The translations under genes were made by a program, and so were the position numbers. Below are positions 26,024 through 34,820 of a stretch of 64,000 bases of DNA, one piece after another. Numbering within the stretch: position 1 is the stretch's first letter; the number at the start of each line of letters is the position of its first letter. Below the pieces are notes generated by a model. It was given only the letters and a program-made list of their open reading frames with translations, was not told the origin of the DNA and did not search any database. The stretch comes from Chlamydiales bacterium (GTDB lineage Bacteria > Chlamydiota > Chlamydiia > Chlamydiales > Simkaniaceae): contig JACKPO010000004.1 in the NCBI GenBank assembly GCA_024233515.1, positions 105,649 to 169,648 of the forward strand, read 5' to 3'.

Positions 26024-26983
26024 TCATGGAGATGGGTTTGGATCTTTGATTGCTTTTGCAATTTTTTTGGCGATGACTTCTCCCCCTTTTGGACTTGGTT
26101 CGATATCACACATGTAGTGGGTTGGGTCCAAAGGATCCAATGTCTCATTAGAATAAATGACGGTGATCCCCTCACGCTCGGCACGTTCTATCATCGGAGC
26201 ATAAAGGCGATTGAGAGCATTTTCAAAAACAGCCAGCCCCGTATGTTTTTGCGTCATATCAACCATAAATCTGAGCGACAATTGGCGATGACTCAAATAG
26301 AGAAAAGTGGCCCCTAAAAATAGATTGCGGAGCCCAACAACGCGAGTGATTTTTCCTGTCATCCAGCAGTAACCAGCATACCCCATCACTCCCAAGGCAA
26401 CTGTATTGAGTGTAGCAACAAAAAACCCAAGTCCCTTAAAGATTTTGTAGATATGATAGACTTGATCTTTCAAGTCTGTCCGGTATTGAAACATCAGAAT
26501 GGGAACAACATTTTGATTTCCCATCTCTTGAACTTGATCAAGAATTTGGAGGTATCGCTCTTGCACCGCACTAATTTCACTTAGAAGCGCCCAAGGCTGA
26601 GCAAGCTTTACACGAAAATCATTTCCTCCCACGCTGATGACGACATAATGCTTGGCATTTTGATCTTTATCTATTTGTGCTCTAAGGGTTGAAAGAGGAA
26701 AAACACCTTCGAGGTTACCTTTCTCTCTCGCCTGAAGATAAGCATTAAGGTCTCTAAATCCTTGGAGAACAGCCCCTATATTTCCTCCTGAGAGGACATC
26801 TCCCGTCGTAAATCCATCCCAGGCATGATTGACAACAGTATACTCACTTCCAAGCTCTGTCTTCAGCTTCCCTTCAACACAAGCACTTTGAGGATCCCCA
26901 TGTTTAGCCCTCATCAACCAAATCAGGTTATCGAGCGTTGAGTCTCCGAGTAAGTGAACATAATTTTTGACAGGCTCCATCAT
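26024..26983 (-). CDS. SGNH/GDSL-hydrolase-like protein with membrane insertion
   Basis: The 319-aa protein has block I GDSTLDN (S15) and block III SVGGNDFR, both SGNH hydrolase marks. Between residues about 185 and 235 lies an insertion with two hydrophobic helices (GFFVATLNTVALGVMGYAGY and VGLRNLFLGATFLYL). At the C-terminus the catalytic DxxHP motif is replaced by CDIEPSPKGGEVIA, so the usual active-site histidine is not visible and the protein may be inactive or use another residue. ATG 26983 and 26980 are both possible. It converges on the response regulator gene with a 7-bp gap. Esterase or lipase activity is not assured. Confidence 0.75.
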   Translation of the reverse strand: MMEPVKNYVHLLGDSTLDNLIWLMRAKHGDPQSACVEGKLKTELGSEYTVVNHAWDGFTTGDVLSGGNIGAVLQGFRDLNAYLQAREKGNLEGVFPLSTLRAQIDKDQNAKHYVVISVGGNDFRVKLAQPWALLSEISAVQERYLQILDQVQEMGNQNVVPILMFQYRTDLKDQVYHIYKIFKGLGFFVATLNTVALGVMGYAGYCWMTGKITRVVGLRNLFLGATFLYLSHRQLSLRFMVDMTQKHTGLAVFENALNRLYAPMIERAEREGITVIYSNETLDPLDPTHYMCDIEPSPKGGEVIAKKIAKAIKDPNPSP

Positions 26984-27028
26984 CCTTCCCTTTTGTTAAA
27001 ATTCAAGGAGAGTTTACTGGAAGAGAAG

Positions 27029-27796
27029 TTAAAGCTCAATGAGTTTGCTGACCTTGTCTTGGTGAGCGATGGAGAGGGAGAGGTCCCGCTTCAGGGACTC
27101 TTGGACCTTTTGGATAGCGAGTTCGGGGTTGTTGCACTCGCTGGAGAGGTGGGCGAGATAAACATGTTTGAGGCCGGGATGGTCGATCTCGGTGAGGAGT
27201 TCAGCGGCCCCTTCATTAGAAAGGTGTCCTTGGCGACCGAGGACCCGCTGTTTATAGATCATCGGGCGATTGCAAGCATAAACCATGGAGGGTTCGTGAT
27301 TGGCCTCCAGGTAGAGATAATCACACTCGAGGAGGCTAGCGCGGACAAGAGTGGTGGCAAAACCAAGATCGGCGCAGATTCCCACCTTGATGTTATTAAT
27401 ACGGACGGTGAATCCCACAGGATCAAGGGTGTCATGTTGAACACTAAAGGGGTGGATTTCAAGTTCGCCAAATTCGAAGGTTTCTCCTGTTGAAAAGATT
27501 TTAAAACGGGGACGACTTTTCATTTCTCCAAGAGTAGCTTTCGCTGTTTCACTGTTAGAAAAAATGGGGATGTCTAACATCTGCGCGGTTTTCTCAAGAC
27601 CTCGGATATGATCCCCATGTTCATGGGTCACAAGAATCGCATCGATTTCACCGATGTCAACATCGATCTCCCCCAGCTTTTGGGTAAGCGCTCGAAAACT
27701 AATTCCCACATCAATGAGAACTTTTGTCTCTTCCCCTTCTAGATAGAGAGCGTTTCCTTTGGAACCTGATGCGAGAGGACAAAACCGTTTTACCAT
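27029..27796 (-). CDS. walJ: Metallo-beta-lactamase-fold hydrolase, WalJ/YycJ-like
   Basis: The 255-aa protein has LASGSKGNALYLE at the N-terminus, the metal-binding THEHGDHIRGL, VQHDTLDPVGF, and a late EANHEPSM and HLSNEGAAELL segment. This is the YycJ/WalJ subgroup of the metallo-beta-lactamase superfamily, suggested in the literature to act as a double-strand-specific nuclease coordinating cell division. A homologue is present in Chlamydia. The gene is single, with ATG 27796 divergent from the small gene at 27925. Confidence 0.85.
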   Translation of the reverse strand: MVKRFCPLASGSKGNALYLEGEETKVLIDVGISFRALTQKLGEIDVDIGEIDAILVTHEHGDHIRGLEKTAQMLDIPIFSNSETAKATLGEMKSRPRFKIFSTGETFEFGELEIHPFSVQHDTLDPVGFTVRINNIKVGICADLGFATTLVRASLLECDYLYLEANHEPSMVYACNRPMIYKQRVLGRQGHLSNEGAAELLTEIDHPGLKHVYLAHLSSECNNPELAIQKVQESLKRDLSLSIAHQDKVSKLIEL

Positions 27797-27872
27797 GGCA
27801 CATTTTTAGCACTCAGACAAAATTCTTTCTACAAAAATATCAATACGTTAAGAAACCATAATTAAACTAACG

Positions 27873-27902
27873 TTGACAGAATTAATTAAGAGTAATTATA
27901 CA
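27873..27902 (+). promoter_or_regulatory. Sigma-70-type promoter
   Basis: TTGACA (27873-27878) and TATACA (27897-27902) with an 18-bp AT-rich spacer stand 22 bp ahead of the ATG of the small coiled-coil gene. This is the best consensus promoter in the window. Confidence 0.6.
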
Positions 27903-27924
27903 TTGGATACTAACGGAGTAGTTC

Positions 27925-28212
27925 ATGAAACGGCGCGAAGTATTAAATGAAATCGATGAGACACTCGACCAGCTGATAAAAAATGCAGCGGCTCTCAAAG
28001 AAGTGTCAGAGGACCCTCTCTTTGCAAGAGAAGTGGAAGCCCTAAAAAAAACGCAAGAATCTCTCCTTGCCCGTCTCCTCCATCTCGATCAGTTCCTCGA
28101 TGACAAGCCAGATAAAAATATCGCTGAGAAGCGGATGGTTTACAAAAACCTCTCCGGCGCCCCTAAAGCACGCAGAAGACCCTTTAGAAAGTCTCGTCAT
28201 ACCAATGTTTAG
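27925..28212 (+). CDS. Small coiled-coil protein, hypothetical
   Basis: The 95-aa product has an extended heptad-like helical region (residues 5-70, rich in Leu/Glu/Lys, e.g. LNEIDETLDQLIKNAAALKE) and a basic tail ending KARRRPFRKSRHTNV. It has a good ribosome binding site (ACGGAG) and a near-consensus promoter, both of which support it as real. Its last 29 bp overlap the end of the convergent DUF4143 ATPase gene. The tail would suit nucleic acid or ribosome binding; no family recognised. Confidence 0.65.
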   Translation: MKRREVLNEIDETLDQLIKNAAALKEVSEDPLFAREVEALKKTQESLLARLLHLDQFLDDKPDKNIAEKRMVYKNLSGAPKARRRPFRKSRHTNV

Positions 28213-29353
28213 CCACAACCTCATTCCCTAACGGAACCGGATCAGACCGAAGATTTAGAAGTTCAGCTTTATGAATCGGAAAATCATTTTTGAGAGACAC
28301 GAGCGAGCTGCCCATTTTTTTATTTGGAGAAGCTGTAAACTTGATTTCATAGGCATCAAGGAAAGATCCATGATCAATCAAGAGATCGACTTCAACCCCA
28401 TTACTGGTGCGATAAAAATAGCAAGGCGAGCGTTCCCCTTTTTCAGCAAACCCCTTAATCTTATCCATCACAACCATGTTTTCAAAAATATGTCCTGCAA
28501 AGGGAGAATAAGTTAATTGCTCAGCTGTTTTTATTCTAAGTAAGTAACAAAGGAGCCCAGTGTCAACAAAGTAGAGCTTGCGTGACTTAATCACCCTTTT
28601 TGTCACATTGCGATGGAATGGCTCAAGCAGATAGACAATGGATGTGGCTTGGAGGGCTGTGAGCCAATCTTTTGCAGTCGCTTGAGAAATCCCACACTCT
28701 TTTCCGATCTCGCTTAAGTTAAAAAGTTGCCCTGCACGTGCTGCTAGAAGAACCATGAACTGTTGGAACGTCCCCAAATCTTGAATGTTTCTCATCGCAC
28801 GAAGATCCCTTTCTAGATAAGTGGAGAGATATGCCCCATGCCAAAATTCAGGTTCTAGATTGGGAGTCACTTGAAATTCGGGAAAAAATCCTTTCAGCAT
28901 TTGATCGATCACAACTTTTTCGCTTTTGGGATCCAGCTTCGTCAGTTCACTCCAACTTAAGGGATAGAGCTGAAAGATCATGATTCTTCCTGCTAAACTT
29001 TCTGAAACACCTTTCATTAGAGGGAAAACTTGCGAACCGGTTAATAGATATTGCCCCATCATGCGTCGATTTTGATCCACCTCTATCTTGATCTCTTCTA
29101 GAAGGGTTGGAACATATTGAATCTCATCAATGATCAAGGGAGGTGGATAGGTCTTTAAGAAAAGCTTCGGTTCGGTTTTTGCTAGATTTCTTGCGATGGC
29201 ATCATCAAGGGTTACATAGGTATAATCCTTAAACTCTTCCTGTAGCAAGGTTGATTTGCCCGCTTGTCTAGGTCCTGTAATCAAAACCACAGGGAACTGA
29301 TGAATCACCCTCTTAAGAGGCTTCTCAAGCTTTCTGTTAACATATTCTTTCAT
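28184..29353 (-). CDS. AAA ATPase of the AAA_14/DUF4143 family, second copy
   Basis: The 389-aa product has Walker A GPRQAGKSTLL (about 27-37), Walker B PPLIIDEIQYV, TGSQVF sensor, then the DUF4143 half with YLERDLRAMRNIQDLGTFQQFM, the helix-turn-helix-like LSEIGKECGISQATAKDWL and VEVDLLID. It belongs to the same broad family as the gene at 20969 but the two are only distantly similar. Two near-perfect palindromes lie just upstream (29371-29415 and 29471-29499). Function is undefined in the family. Confidence 0.88.
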   Translation of the reverse strand: MKEYVNRKLEKPLKRVIHQFPVVLITGPRQAGKSTLLQEEFKDYTYVTLDDAIARNLAKTEPKLFLKTYPPPLIIDEIQYVPTLLEEIKIEVDQNRRMMGQYLLTGSQVFPLMKGVSESLAGRIMIFQLYPLSWSELTKLDPKSEKVVIDQMLKGFFPEFQVTPNLEPEFWHGAYLSTYLERDLRAMRNIQDLGTFQQFMVLLAARAGQLFNLSEIGKECGISQATAKDWLTALQATSIVYLLEPFHRNVTKRVIKSRKLYFVDTGLLCYLLRIKTAEQLTYSPFAGHIFENMVVMDKIKGFAEKGERSPCYFYRTSNGVEVDLLIDHGSFLDAYEIKFTASPNKKMGSSLVSLKNDFPIHKAELLNLRSDPVPLGNEVVAKHWYDETF

Positions 29354-29370
29354 CCCTTTATCCTATCATT

Positions 29371-29415
29371 AAATCCATGCAATTTCAAGATCAAATCTTG
29401 AAATTGCATGGATTT
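29371..29415. repeat. Perfect 21-bp palindrome upstream of the DUF4143 ATPase
   Basis: Arms 29371-29391 and 29395-29415 are exact reverse complements around a 3-nt loop. The palindrome begins 18 bp upstream of the ATPase ATG. There is no T run on either side, so it is not a standard terminator; an operator or a mobile-element end is more likely. Confidence 0.7.
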
Positions 29416-29470
29416 AGACTAAATCGTTTATCTTTAATGAGTTATACAAAGGAAAACGTAAAGAAATTAT

Positions 29471-29499
29471 GTAATTCCAAGATTGAATCTTGGAATTAC
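29471..29499. repeat. Perfect 14-bp palindrome next to the PDH stop
   Basis: GTAATTCCAAGATT (29471-29484) pairs with AATCTTGGAATTAC (29486-29499) around a single G. It ends just before the stop codon of the PDH E1 gene. It shares the core TT-C-AAGAT...ATCTTG-AA with the palindrome at 29371-29415, so the two are probably related. Confidence 0.65.
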
Positions 29500-29500
29500 A

Positions 29501-31537
29501 TTAATAATGAGCAAGAGCTCGGATCGCTTTTTCTAGATCACTTTTTTGGGGAAGGACGGCATCTTCAAGATGTTTTGCGTAAGGAACGGGAGCATTTTTT
29601 CCACCGAGACGTTTGATCGGTGCGTCAAGATGCTCAAAGGCTTCTTCAGAAATCCGCGCTGCCACCTCTGCGCCAAAACCGCAGGTGACGGGAGCTTCGT
29701 GGACAATCAGAGCTTTATTGGTTTTTTGAATCGACCCTTGAATCGTTTCCATATCAAGGGGAGCAACGGTTCGAAGATCGATCACTTCGACAGAGATCCC
29801 TTCATCTTCGAGTTTTTGCGCCACTTCCGAGGCCATATGGACCATGAGTCCCCACGCGATAAGGGTCAGGTCGGTTCCTTCACGCACAACATTCGCTTTC
29901 CCTAGTGGAATGATTTCATCTTTTGTCGGCTCAGGCTTTGCTGAAAAGACCCGTTGCCGGTAGAGCGCTTTGTGCTCAAGGAAGACAACAGGATTGGGAT
30001 CGCGGATGGCACTTTTGAGAAGCATTTTAGCATCAGCAGCATTACTTGGGATGACCACTTTAAGACCTGGGCAATGCGCTAAAAAGGCTTCGATATTTTG
30101 GGAGTGGTAAGGACCACCCTGAATGTATCCTCCAGAGGGCATCCGAAGGACAACGGGGCAATTCCATTCTCCATTGGAGCGGTAGTGAATGCTTGCGAGT
30201 TCATTATAGAGTTGGTTAAAACCGGTCCAAAGGTAGTCAGCAAACTGGATCTCTGCCACAGGTTTGAAGTGGCTATGCACTGCAAGACCAATCGCAGTTC
30301 CCACAATCGTTGATTCAGCAAGTGGCGTATTGAAACAGCGCGCTTCTCCATACTTCTCAGTTAAACCACGAGTAATACCGAAAACGCCCCCTTTTCCATG
30401 CGCCACATCTTGTCCAAAGATGATCACCCCTTCATCACGCTCCATCTCTTCATCGAGGGCATGGTTTAGAGCGTCCATAATCACCACACTCTCTCCTCTT
30501 TCGTTGGGAGTTTCATGGAAGGTGGTTTCGACCTCTTTGTATACGTGATCGAGAACTTTTTCGGTTTCCTGGAGGGGGAAGGCTTCCCCTTTTACAGCTG
30601 CCTCTTCGATCTCTTCTTTAATTCTGGTTTGAATGGCTTCTAGCTCACTCTCCGTCACGACCCCTTTCTCTAAGAGCCACTGCTCAAAACGAGGAATCGG
30701 GTCGCGCTTTTCATCTTCTTCGAAGTGATCGTCATTTTTGTATTTCTTAGGATCGTCACTACTACTATGGGCTCCGATCCGTGGGACCTTTGCGACAATC
30801 AGAGTTGGTCCTTCGAACTTTCGCCCTTTTTGAATCGCATCTTGAAGAGCCTTTGAAACTGCTTCGTAGTCGCATCCATCAATTTCATGAACAGAAAGCC
30901 CCTCGTAACCAGAGGCCATCTTTGCAATCGATCCCCCTGCCGTTTGATCTTTCACGGGAACGGAGATCGCCCACCCATTATCTTGAATGACGAAAATCAC
31001 ACCCAATTGATGGAGGCAAGAGTAGTTAAGCGCTTCATGAAAGTCTCCCTGAGAGGTCGATCCATCTCCACCAGAAACATAGACGACTTCATTTTGACCG
31101 GCAAGCTTTGCCGCTTTTGCAACACCCACGGCCTGTAAAAACTGAGATCCTACCACACTCGACTGACAAGGGATCCGAAGCTCTTTATGGGAAAAATGGT
31201 CGGGCATCATCCTTCCACCTGAGTGGTGAGGCACCTCACGTGCTAAAAATGCGCCAAAGATTTCATCAAGAGGACATCCCAGTCCAATGGCAAAGGCGCG
31301 ATCGCGGTAGTAGGGAAGACCCCAATCCTTGCGCTGCGTGAGCGCTTGCCCACACATCACACCGATCAACTCGTGTCCATGCGCATAAAGGTGAAAGGTT
31401 CCCCCTTTATTCTGACGGACAAGCTTTTGCATCTTTTCATCGGTGAAGCGGGCGCGATAGATCCCCTCTAAGGTCTTCAAACACTTTTGCTTTTCAGCAA
31501 ACGATAAAAGCTCTTTTAAAGGGGTTGTGACTGACAT
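29501..31537 (-). CDS. pdhAB: Fused 2-oxo acid (pyruvate-type) dehydrogenase E1 alpha-beta subunit
   Basis: A 678-aa thiamine-diphosphate enzyme combining both E1 subunits. The alpha part (1-320) has YRDRAFAIGLGCP and the TPP motif GDGSTSQGDFHEALN...QDNGWAIS. The beta part (350-678) has the VIIFGQDVA, GIGLAVHSHFKPVAEIQFADY and VIDLRTVAPLD segments. E1 decarboxylates the 2-oxo acid and transfers the acyl group to lipoyl-E2; alpha-beta fusions of this kind occur in Chlamydia, where the gene is annotated as oxoisovalerate or pyruvate E1. The start is 2 bp after the UPF0158 gene, so the two form an operon. No E2 or E3 gene is in the window. Confidence 0.9.
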   Translation of the reverse strand: MSVTTPLKELLSFAEKQKCLKTLEGIYRARFTDEKMQKLVRQNKGGTFHLYAHGHELIGVMCGQALTQRKDWGLPYYRDRAFAIGLGCPLDEIFGAFLAREVPHHSGGRMMPDHFSHKELRIPCQSSVVGSQFLQAVGVAKAAKLAGQNEVVYVSGGDGSTSQGDFHEALNYSCLHQLGVIFVIQDNGWAISVPVKDQTAGGSIAKMASGYEGLSVHEIDGCDYEAVSKALQDAIQKGRKFEGPTLIVAKVPRIGAHSSSDDPKKYKNDDHFEEDEKRDPIPRFEQWLLEKGVVTESELEAIQTRIKEEIEEAAVKGEAFPLQETEKVLDHVYKEVETTFHETPNERGESVVIMDALNHALDEEMERDEGVIIFGQDVAHGKGGVFGITRGLTEKYGEARCFNTPLAESTIVGTAIGLAVHSHFKPVAEIQFADYLWTGFNQLYNELASIHYRSNGEWNCPVVLRMPSGGYIQGGPYHSQNIEAFLAHCPGLKVVIPSNAADAKMLLKSAIRDPNPVVFLEHKALYRQRVFSAKPEPTKDEIIPLGKANVVREGTDLTLIAWGLMVHMASEVAQKLEDEGISVEVIDLRTVAPLDMETIQGSIQKTNKALIVHEAPVTCGFGAEVAARISEEAFEHLDAPIKRLGGKNAPVPYAKHLEDAVLPQKSDLEKAIRALAHY

Positions 31538-31539
31538 GA

Positions 31540-32649
31540 TTAATCGTCCTTCTTCTTCTTGGTTCTCTTGATTTGAGTGACCTGCTTAATCCCTGCTTCC
31601 CGTTTCTTTTGGAGAAGCTCTTGGATCTCCTCTTTATCTTTGGGAACCTCTCCTTTTTTCTTAGGGAGGAATCCCTTCGCAATGCTGGAGATTTTTCCTT
31701 TTCCTTCTCCAGTCTCGCTGACCGCTTTGAGAAGTTTTTCTTCCTTTTCGACTCCAAGCCCAGGAGCGGCCTTAAGCCGATCGGAAAGGTGGCGAAGAGA
31801 CTCCAGTCGTTGCGATAATGCTTCGAGTTTGGAATCAATTTTAACTCTGGAACTTCCTCTAAGACTTGCAATCAGCTGCGCTTCGGTATCGAATTTTGCA
31901 GAGAATGTCACAGCCGTACTTGTAAAGTCAGGGTTAAAGAGGAAAGGACGACACGCAGGGGGAACAGTTTTGAAGATGTCCACCGTGTACTGCGGTTCAA
32001 GTTCAACTTTTTGCGCTTGTTTCGGAGGACGTCCCCGTTTCGGTCTTGGATTCAGCGCTTCGTTCGAGTAATAGGTTTTCGATTTTGCAACAATTGCATC
32101 CCGCGCATTCTGCACATCTTTCGGGACTTTTGCATCGAAGATGTGGTGTTTCACTTTTTCTAAAGCTGTTTTTGTAACATCGAGATCTTCCTCAAAGGCA
32201 AAACGGATCTCTTCGTTTCTTAGCCATTCGATGATGCGGATCCGGGAGCGTTCGTGGTAGTACTGCTGCCACTTTTCAAGTTCGGTGAGGTGATCATAGA
32301 TGAATTCTAGGAAGTTTTCTCGAGCTTCTTTTGATCCGATGATATCGAGGAGCTTTTCTTTGGTATCGATATCATAGACCTTTTCGTTCACAAATCCTTC
32401 CATGAACTTTTTTGTTTCATAAAAGGTCATCTTGGGGATCAAGCGGAACCGCTCTGAACTTGCATCAAGCTCTTTCTCTAAAGCCTCAAGCTCTTCTAAG
32501 CTCCGGTCTAAATCGGCAAACACAATAAACCCTTCCGTCGTTTCGAGATAAAAATCCCTTTCGTCATCAGATTTCGCAAAGGCGTCCATTAAACGATGGA
32601 AACGGAGAATAAGAGGATTATGTGTATCTGGAGTTTGTTGTTTTGCCAT
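31540..32649 (-). CDS. UPF0158 family protein with AT-hook-like tail
   Basis: The first 170 residues of this 369-aa protein (FYLETTEGFIVFADLD, RFRLIPKMTFYETKKFMEGFV, FLEFIYDHLTELEKW) match the UPF0158 family, which includes a conserved chlamydial protein (CT_429). The later half is low-complexity and basic, with PKRGRPPK near residue 205, an AT-hook core, and a Lys-rich end. That suggests DNA binding, but the biochemical role is not known. It starts at ATG 32649, divergent from serS, and is immediately followed by the PDH E1 gene. Confidence 0.82.
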   Translation of the reverse strand: MAKQQTPDTHNPLILRFHRLMDAFAKSDDERDFYLETTEGFIVFADLDRSLEELEALEKELDASSERFRLIPKMTFYETKKFMEGFVNEKVYDIDTKEKLLDIIGSKEARENFLEFIYDHLTELEKWQQYYHERSRIRIIEWLRNEEIRFAFEEDLDVTKTALEKVKHHIFDAKVPKDVQNARDAIVAKSKTYYSNEALNPRPKRGRPPKQAQKVELEPQYTVDIFKTVPPACRPFLFNPDFTSTAVTFSAKFDTEAQLIASLRGSSRVKIDSKLEALSQRLESLRHLSDRLKAAPGLGVEKEEKLLKAVSETGEGKGKISSIAKGFLPKKKGEVPKDKEEIQELLQKKREAGIKQVTQIKRTKKKKDD

Positions 32650-32702
32650 GATTTATGCTCAATAAAATTTTACCAAAGAAAGGACTCATCCTATCAAGAA
32701 AA

Positions 32703-32723
32703 TTCCTATCTTTCAAGTAGGAA
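32703..32723. promoter_or_regulatory. Inverted repeat in the UPF0158-serS divergent promoter region
   Basis: TTCCTA (32703-32708) and TAGGAA (32718-32723) flank 9 bp, about 45-65 bp ahead of serS. The short arms could arise by chance; noted as a possible operator only. Confidence 0.25.
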
Positions 32724-32767
32724 ATATTGTACACTGTTTCTCTTGGTAAATAAAGGTAAAAGTGGCC

Positions 32768-34048
32768 ATGTTAGACATTAAGCTCATTCGTGAAAACCCT
32801 GAAACAATCGAAAAAAAACTTCAAACGAAAGACGAAAACGCCTCCCTCAAAAAAATTCTCACCCTTGATGAAGAGATCCGCACCCTGAAAATGGAATCAG
32901 AAGAGCTTAAAAACGAGCGAAATCGCAATGCAAAAGAGGTCGGCGAGCGGAAACGAAAAGGGGAAGACGCCTCTGACCTCCTTAGCGCCATGGATGGAGC
33001 CAAAGAAAAAATTTCAACCCTCGATCACAAGCTCCACGGTCTCGAAGAAACTTTAAAATTTGAATTGGGATGCCTTCCTAACCTTCCTGCTGAGGATGTC
33101 AAATCCTCTCTTGATCCCGCCGACAACGTGCTCATCAAAACCTACGGAGAAAAACCCTCATTCTCCTTTGCACCGAAAAACCATCTAGAGCTCAATGAAA
33201 AGCTCAACCTTTTTGACTTTAAGCGGGGAGCAAAGGTTGGTGGAAGTGGGTGGCCAATGTACCGCGGTCTTGGTGCGCGCCTCGAATGGGCTCTCATTAA
33301 TTTCATGATCGACACCCATGTGACCAACGGTTTTGAGCAGTGGATGACTCCCCTGGTTGGAAGGCCAGAGATCATGATGGGCTCTGCTCACCTCCCTAAG
33401 TTCGAAGATCAACTCTTCAAACTCCACGATAAAGATCACCACCTCTACCTAATTCCCACATCAGAAGCGGTCCTTAACGGGATCCACTTCGATGAAATTT
33501 TGAGCGAAGAAGAACTCCCTCTCAAGTACACCTCATACACTCCGTGCTTCCGCCGTGAAGCGGGGGCTGCAGGCTCGGGAGAACGGGGCCTCATCCGGAC
33601 CCACCAATTCAATAAGGTGGAGATGTTTTGCATCACCAAACCGGAGCAATCAGAAGAGATTTATGAGCAGATGGTGGCCAGTGCGGAAGAGATCCTCCAA
33701 GCCTTGAACATTCACTATCGGAGCATGCTCCTTGTCACGGGCGATATGTCGTTTGCCGCAGCAAAAACAATTGATCTTGAGGTGTGGCTTCCAGGACAGG
33801 ACCGTTACTATGAAGTCTCTTCAGTTTCAAACTGCACCGACTTTCAAGCGCGTCGCTCAAAGATCCGTTTCAAGAAAGGGCAAGACAAACCCGAGCTTTG
33901 CCACACCCTAAACGGATCAGGCCTCGCTACATCGCGCCTCATGGTTGCCCTTCTTGAAAATAATCAACAAGAAGACGGGAGTGTGATTCTGCCAACCGTC
34001 CTCCATAAATACCTAGACGGACTGAAGAGCCTAACCCCAGGCTATTGA
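32768..34048 (+). CDS. serS: Serine-tRNA ligase
   Basis: The 426-aa class II synthetase charges tRNA-Ser. It begins with the coiled-coil tRNA-binding arm (about 25-100), followed by class II motifs: motif 2 in FRREAGAAGSGERGLIRTHQFNKVEMF and motif 3 in NGSGLATSRLMVALLENNQ. ATG 32768 gives the usual start MLDIKLIREN; the GTG at 32762 is less likely. The stop abuts that of the convergent gene with no gap. Confidence 0.96.
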   Translation: MLDIKLIRENPETIEKKLQTKDENASLKKILTLDEEIRTLKMESEELKNERNRNAKEVGERKRKGEDASDLLSAMDGAKEKISTLDHKLHGLEETLKFELGCLPNLPAEDVKSSLDPADNVLIKTYGEKPSFSFAPKNHLELNEKLNLFDFKRGAKVGGSGWPMYRGLGARLEWALINFMIDTHVTNGFEQWMTPLVGRPEIMMGSAHLPKFEDQLFKLHDKDHHLYLIPTSEAVLNGIHFDEILSEEELPLKYTSYTPCFRREAGAAGSGERGLIRTHQFNKVEMFCITKPEQSEEIYEQMVASAEEILQALNIHYRSMLLVTGDMSFAAAKTIDLEVWLPGQDRYYEVSSVSNCTDFQARRSKIRFKKGQDKPELCHTLNGSGLATSRLMVALLENNQQEDGSVILPTVLHKYLDGLKSLTPGY

Positions 34049-34732
34049 TTACTCCTTTTCTTGCGAGACAAGTTCTTTCGCCATGGCTTGTACTTGTACA
34101 AGGGAGGCAAGAGCAGGAAAAAAGAGAAGTGTAACAACTGAAGGATCGATAACCGTTTGACCCTCGCCAATTTTTTGGGCAGCGGTGGTCGCTAAAGAGG
34201 GACCCTTCGTTATCTGTCCAAAGAGAAGCATGTCGCAAATACTTTGGCGTGCATGGGCATCAATTGTTCGCACAGCTCGATTGGCATCCATGCGATCTGC
34301 TCTATGAGTAAGCATTGTATTGAAGTGGGTGAACGTATACTTCATCTGTTGCGTCGCAAGGTAGAGATCACGCGCTACAAAAAAGGTGATCCCCCCCATC
34401 AGGTAGCAAATGGCTGGGATAAAGGGAAGAATGCTGAGAGTTCTTCCGGCAAAAAAGAAGACTGCTGAAACAACCCCTATTCTGAAATACATCGCTTTTA
34501 AGGGAGCCATTGCATCCTCCACAACTGTGCAGATCCGTTGAACATCCATCTCCCCAGAAAAAGTTCCTTGACTGGATGAAATATTCTCAAGAAGTTGCAC
34601 CTCATACTCCTTTGCTCCATCAAAAGAAGGTAAGACAAAGGAGAGTCCCTTTAAGACAACATTTGCTCCCTTATGAGCATATTCAGCCCAAACAGAGGCG
34701 TGTTGTGTTGTGTTATCTGGTTTAGTCGCCAT
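34049..34732 (-). CDS. Hypothetical membrane protein
   Basis: The 227-aa product has hydrophobic stretches at about 86-100, 104-122 and 190-208, with a soluble N-terminal 80 residues and a His/Arg-rich helical loop (THFNTMLTHRADRMDANRAVRTIDAHA). It is not recognised. The paired central helices (VVSAVFFFAGRTLSILPFIPAICYLMGGITFFVA) resemble the bilobed hydrophobic domain of inclusion membrane proteins, but the position in mid-protein makes this only a possibility. Confidence 0.65.
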   Translation of the reverse strand: MATKPDNTTQHASVWAEYAHKGANVVLKGLSFVLPSFDGAKEYEVQLLENISSSQGTFSGEMDVQRICTVVEDAMAPLKAMYFRIGVVSAVFFFAGRTLSILPFIPAICYLMGGITFFVARDLYLATQQMKYTFTHFNTMLTHRADRMDANRAVRTIDAHARQSICDMLLFGQITKGPSLATTAAQKIGEGQTVIDPSVVTLLFFPALASLVQVQAMAKELVSQEKE

Positions 34733-34820
34733 AATCTTTTCTCCCGTGTTGGAATTTTTTAAGACACAAGGATAAATTTTCCTTAGATAAAAGAAAAGAC
34801 TTTATGTTATACCTAGTGAT

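Noticed and set aside
26954..27493. 179-aa plus-strand frame
   Set aside because: It is antisense to the WalJ-like gene and reads as a codon shadow without motifs.
29371..29499. Two palindromes as terminators of the PDH E1 transcript
   Set aside because: Neither is followed by a T run on the relevant strand; the first lies 85 bp beyond the stop, close to the next gene's start.
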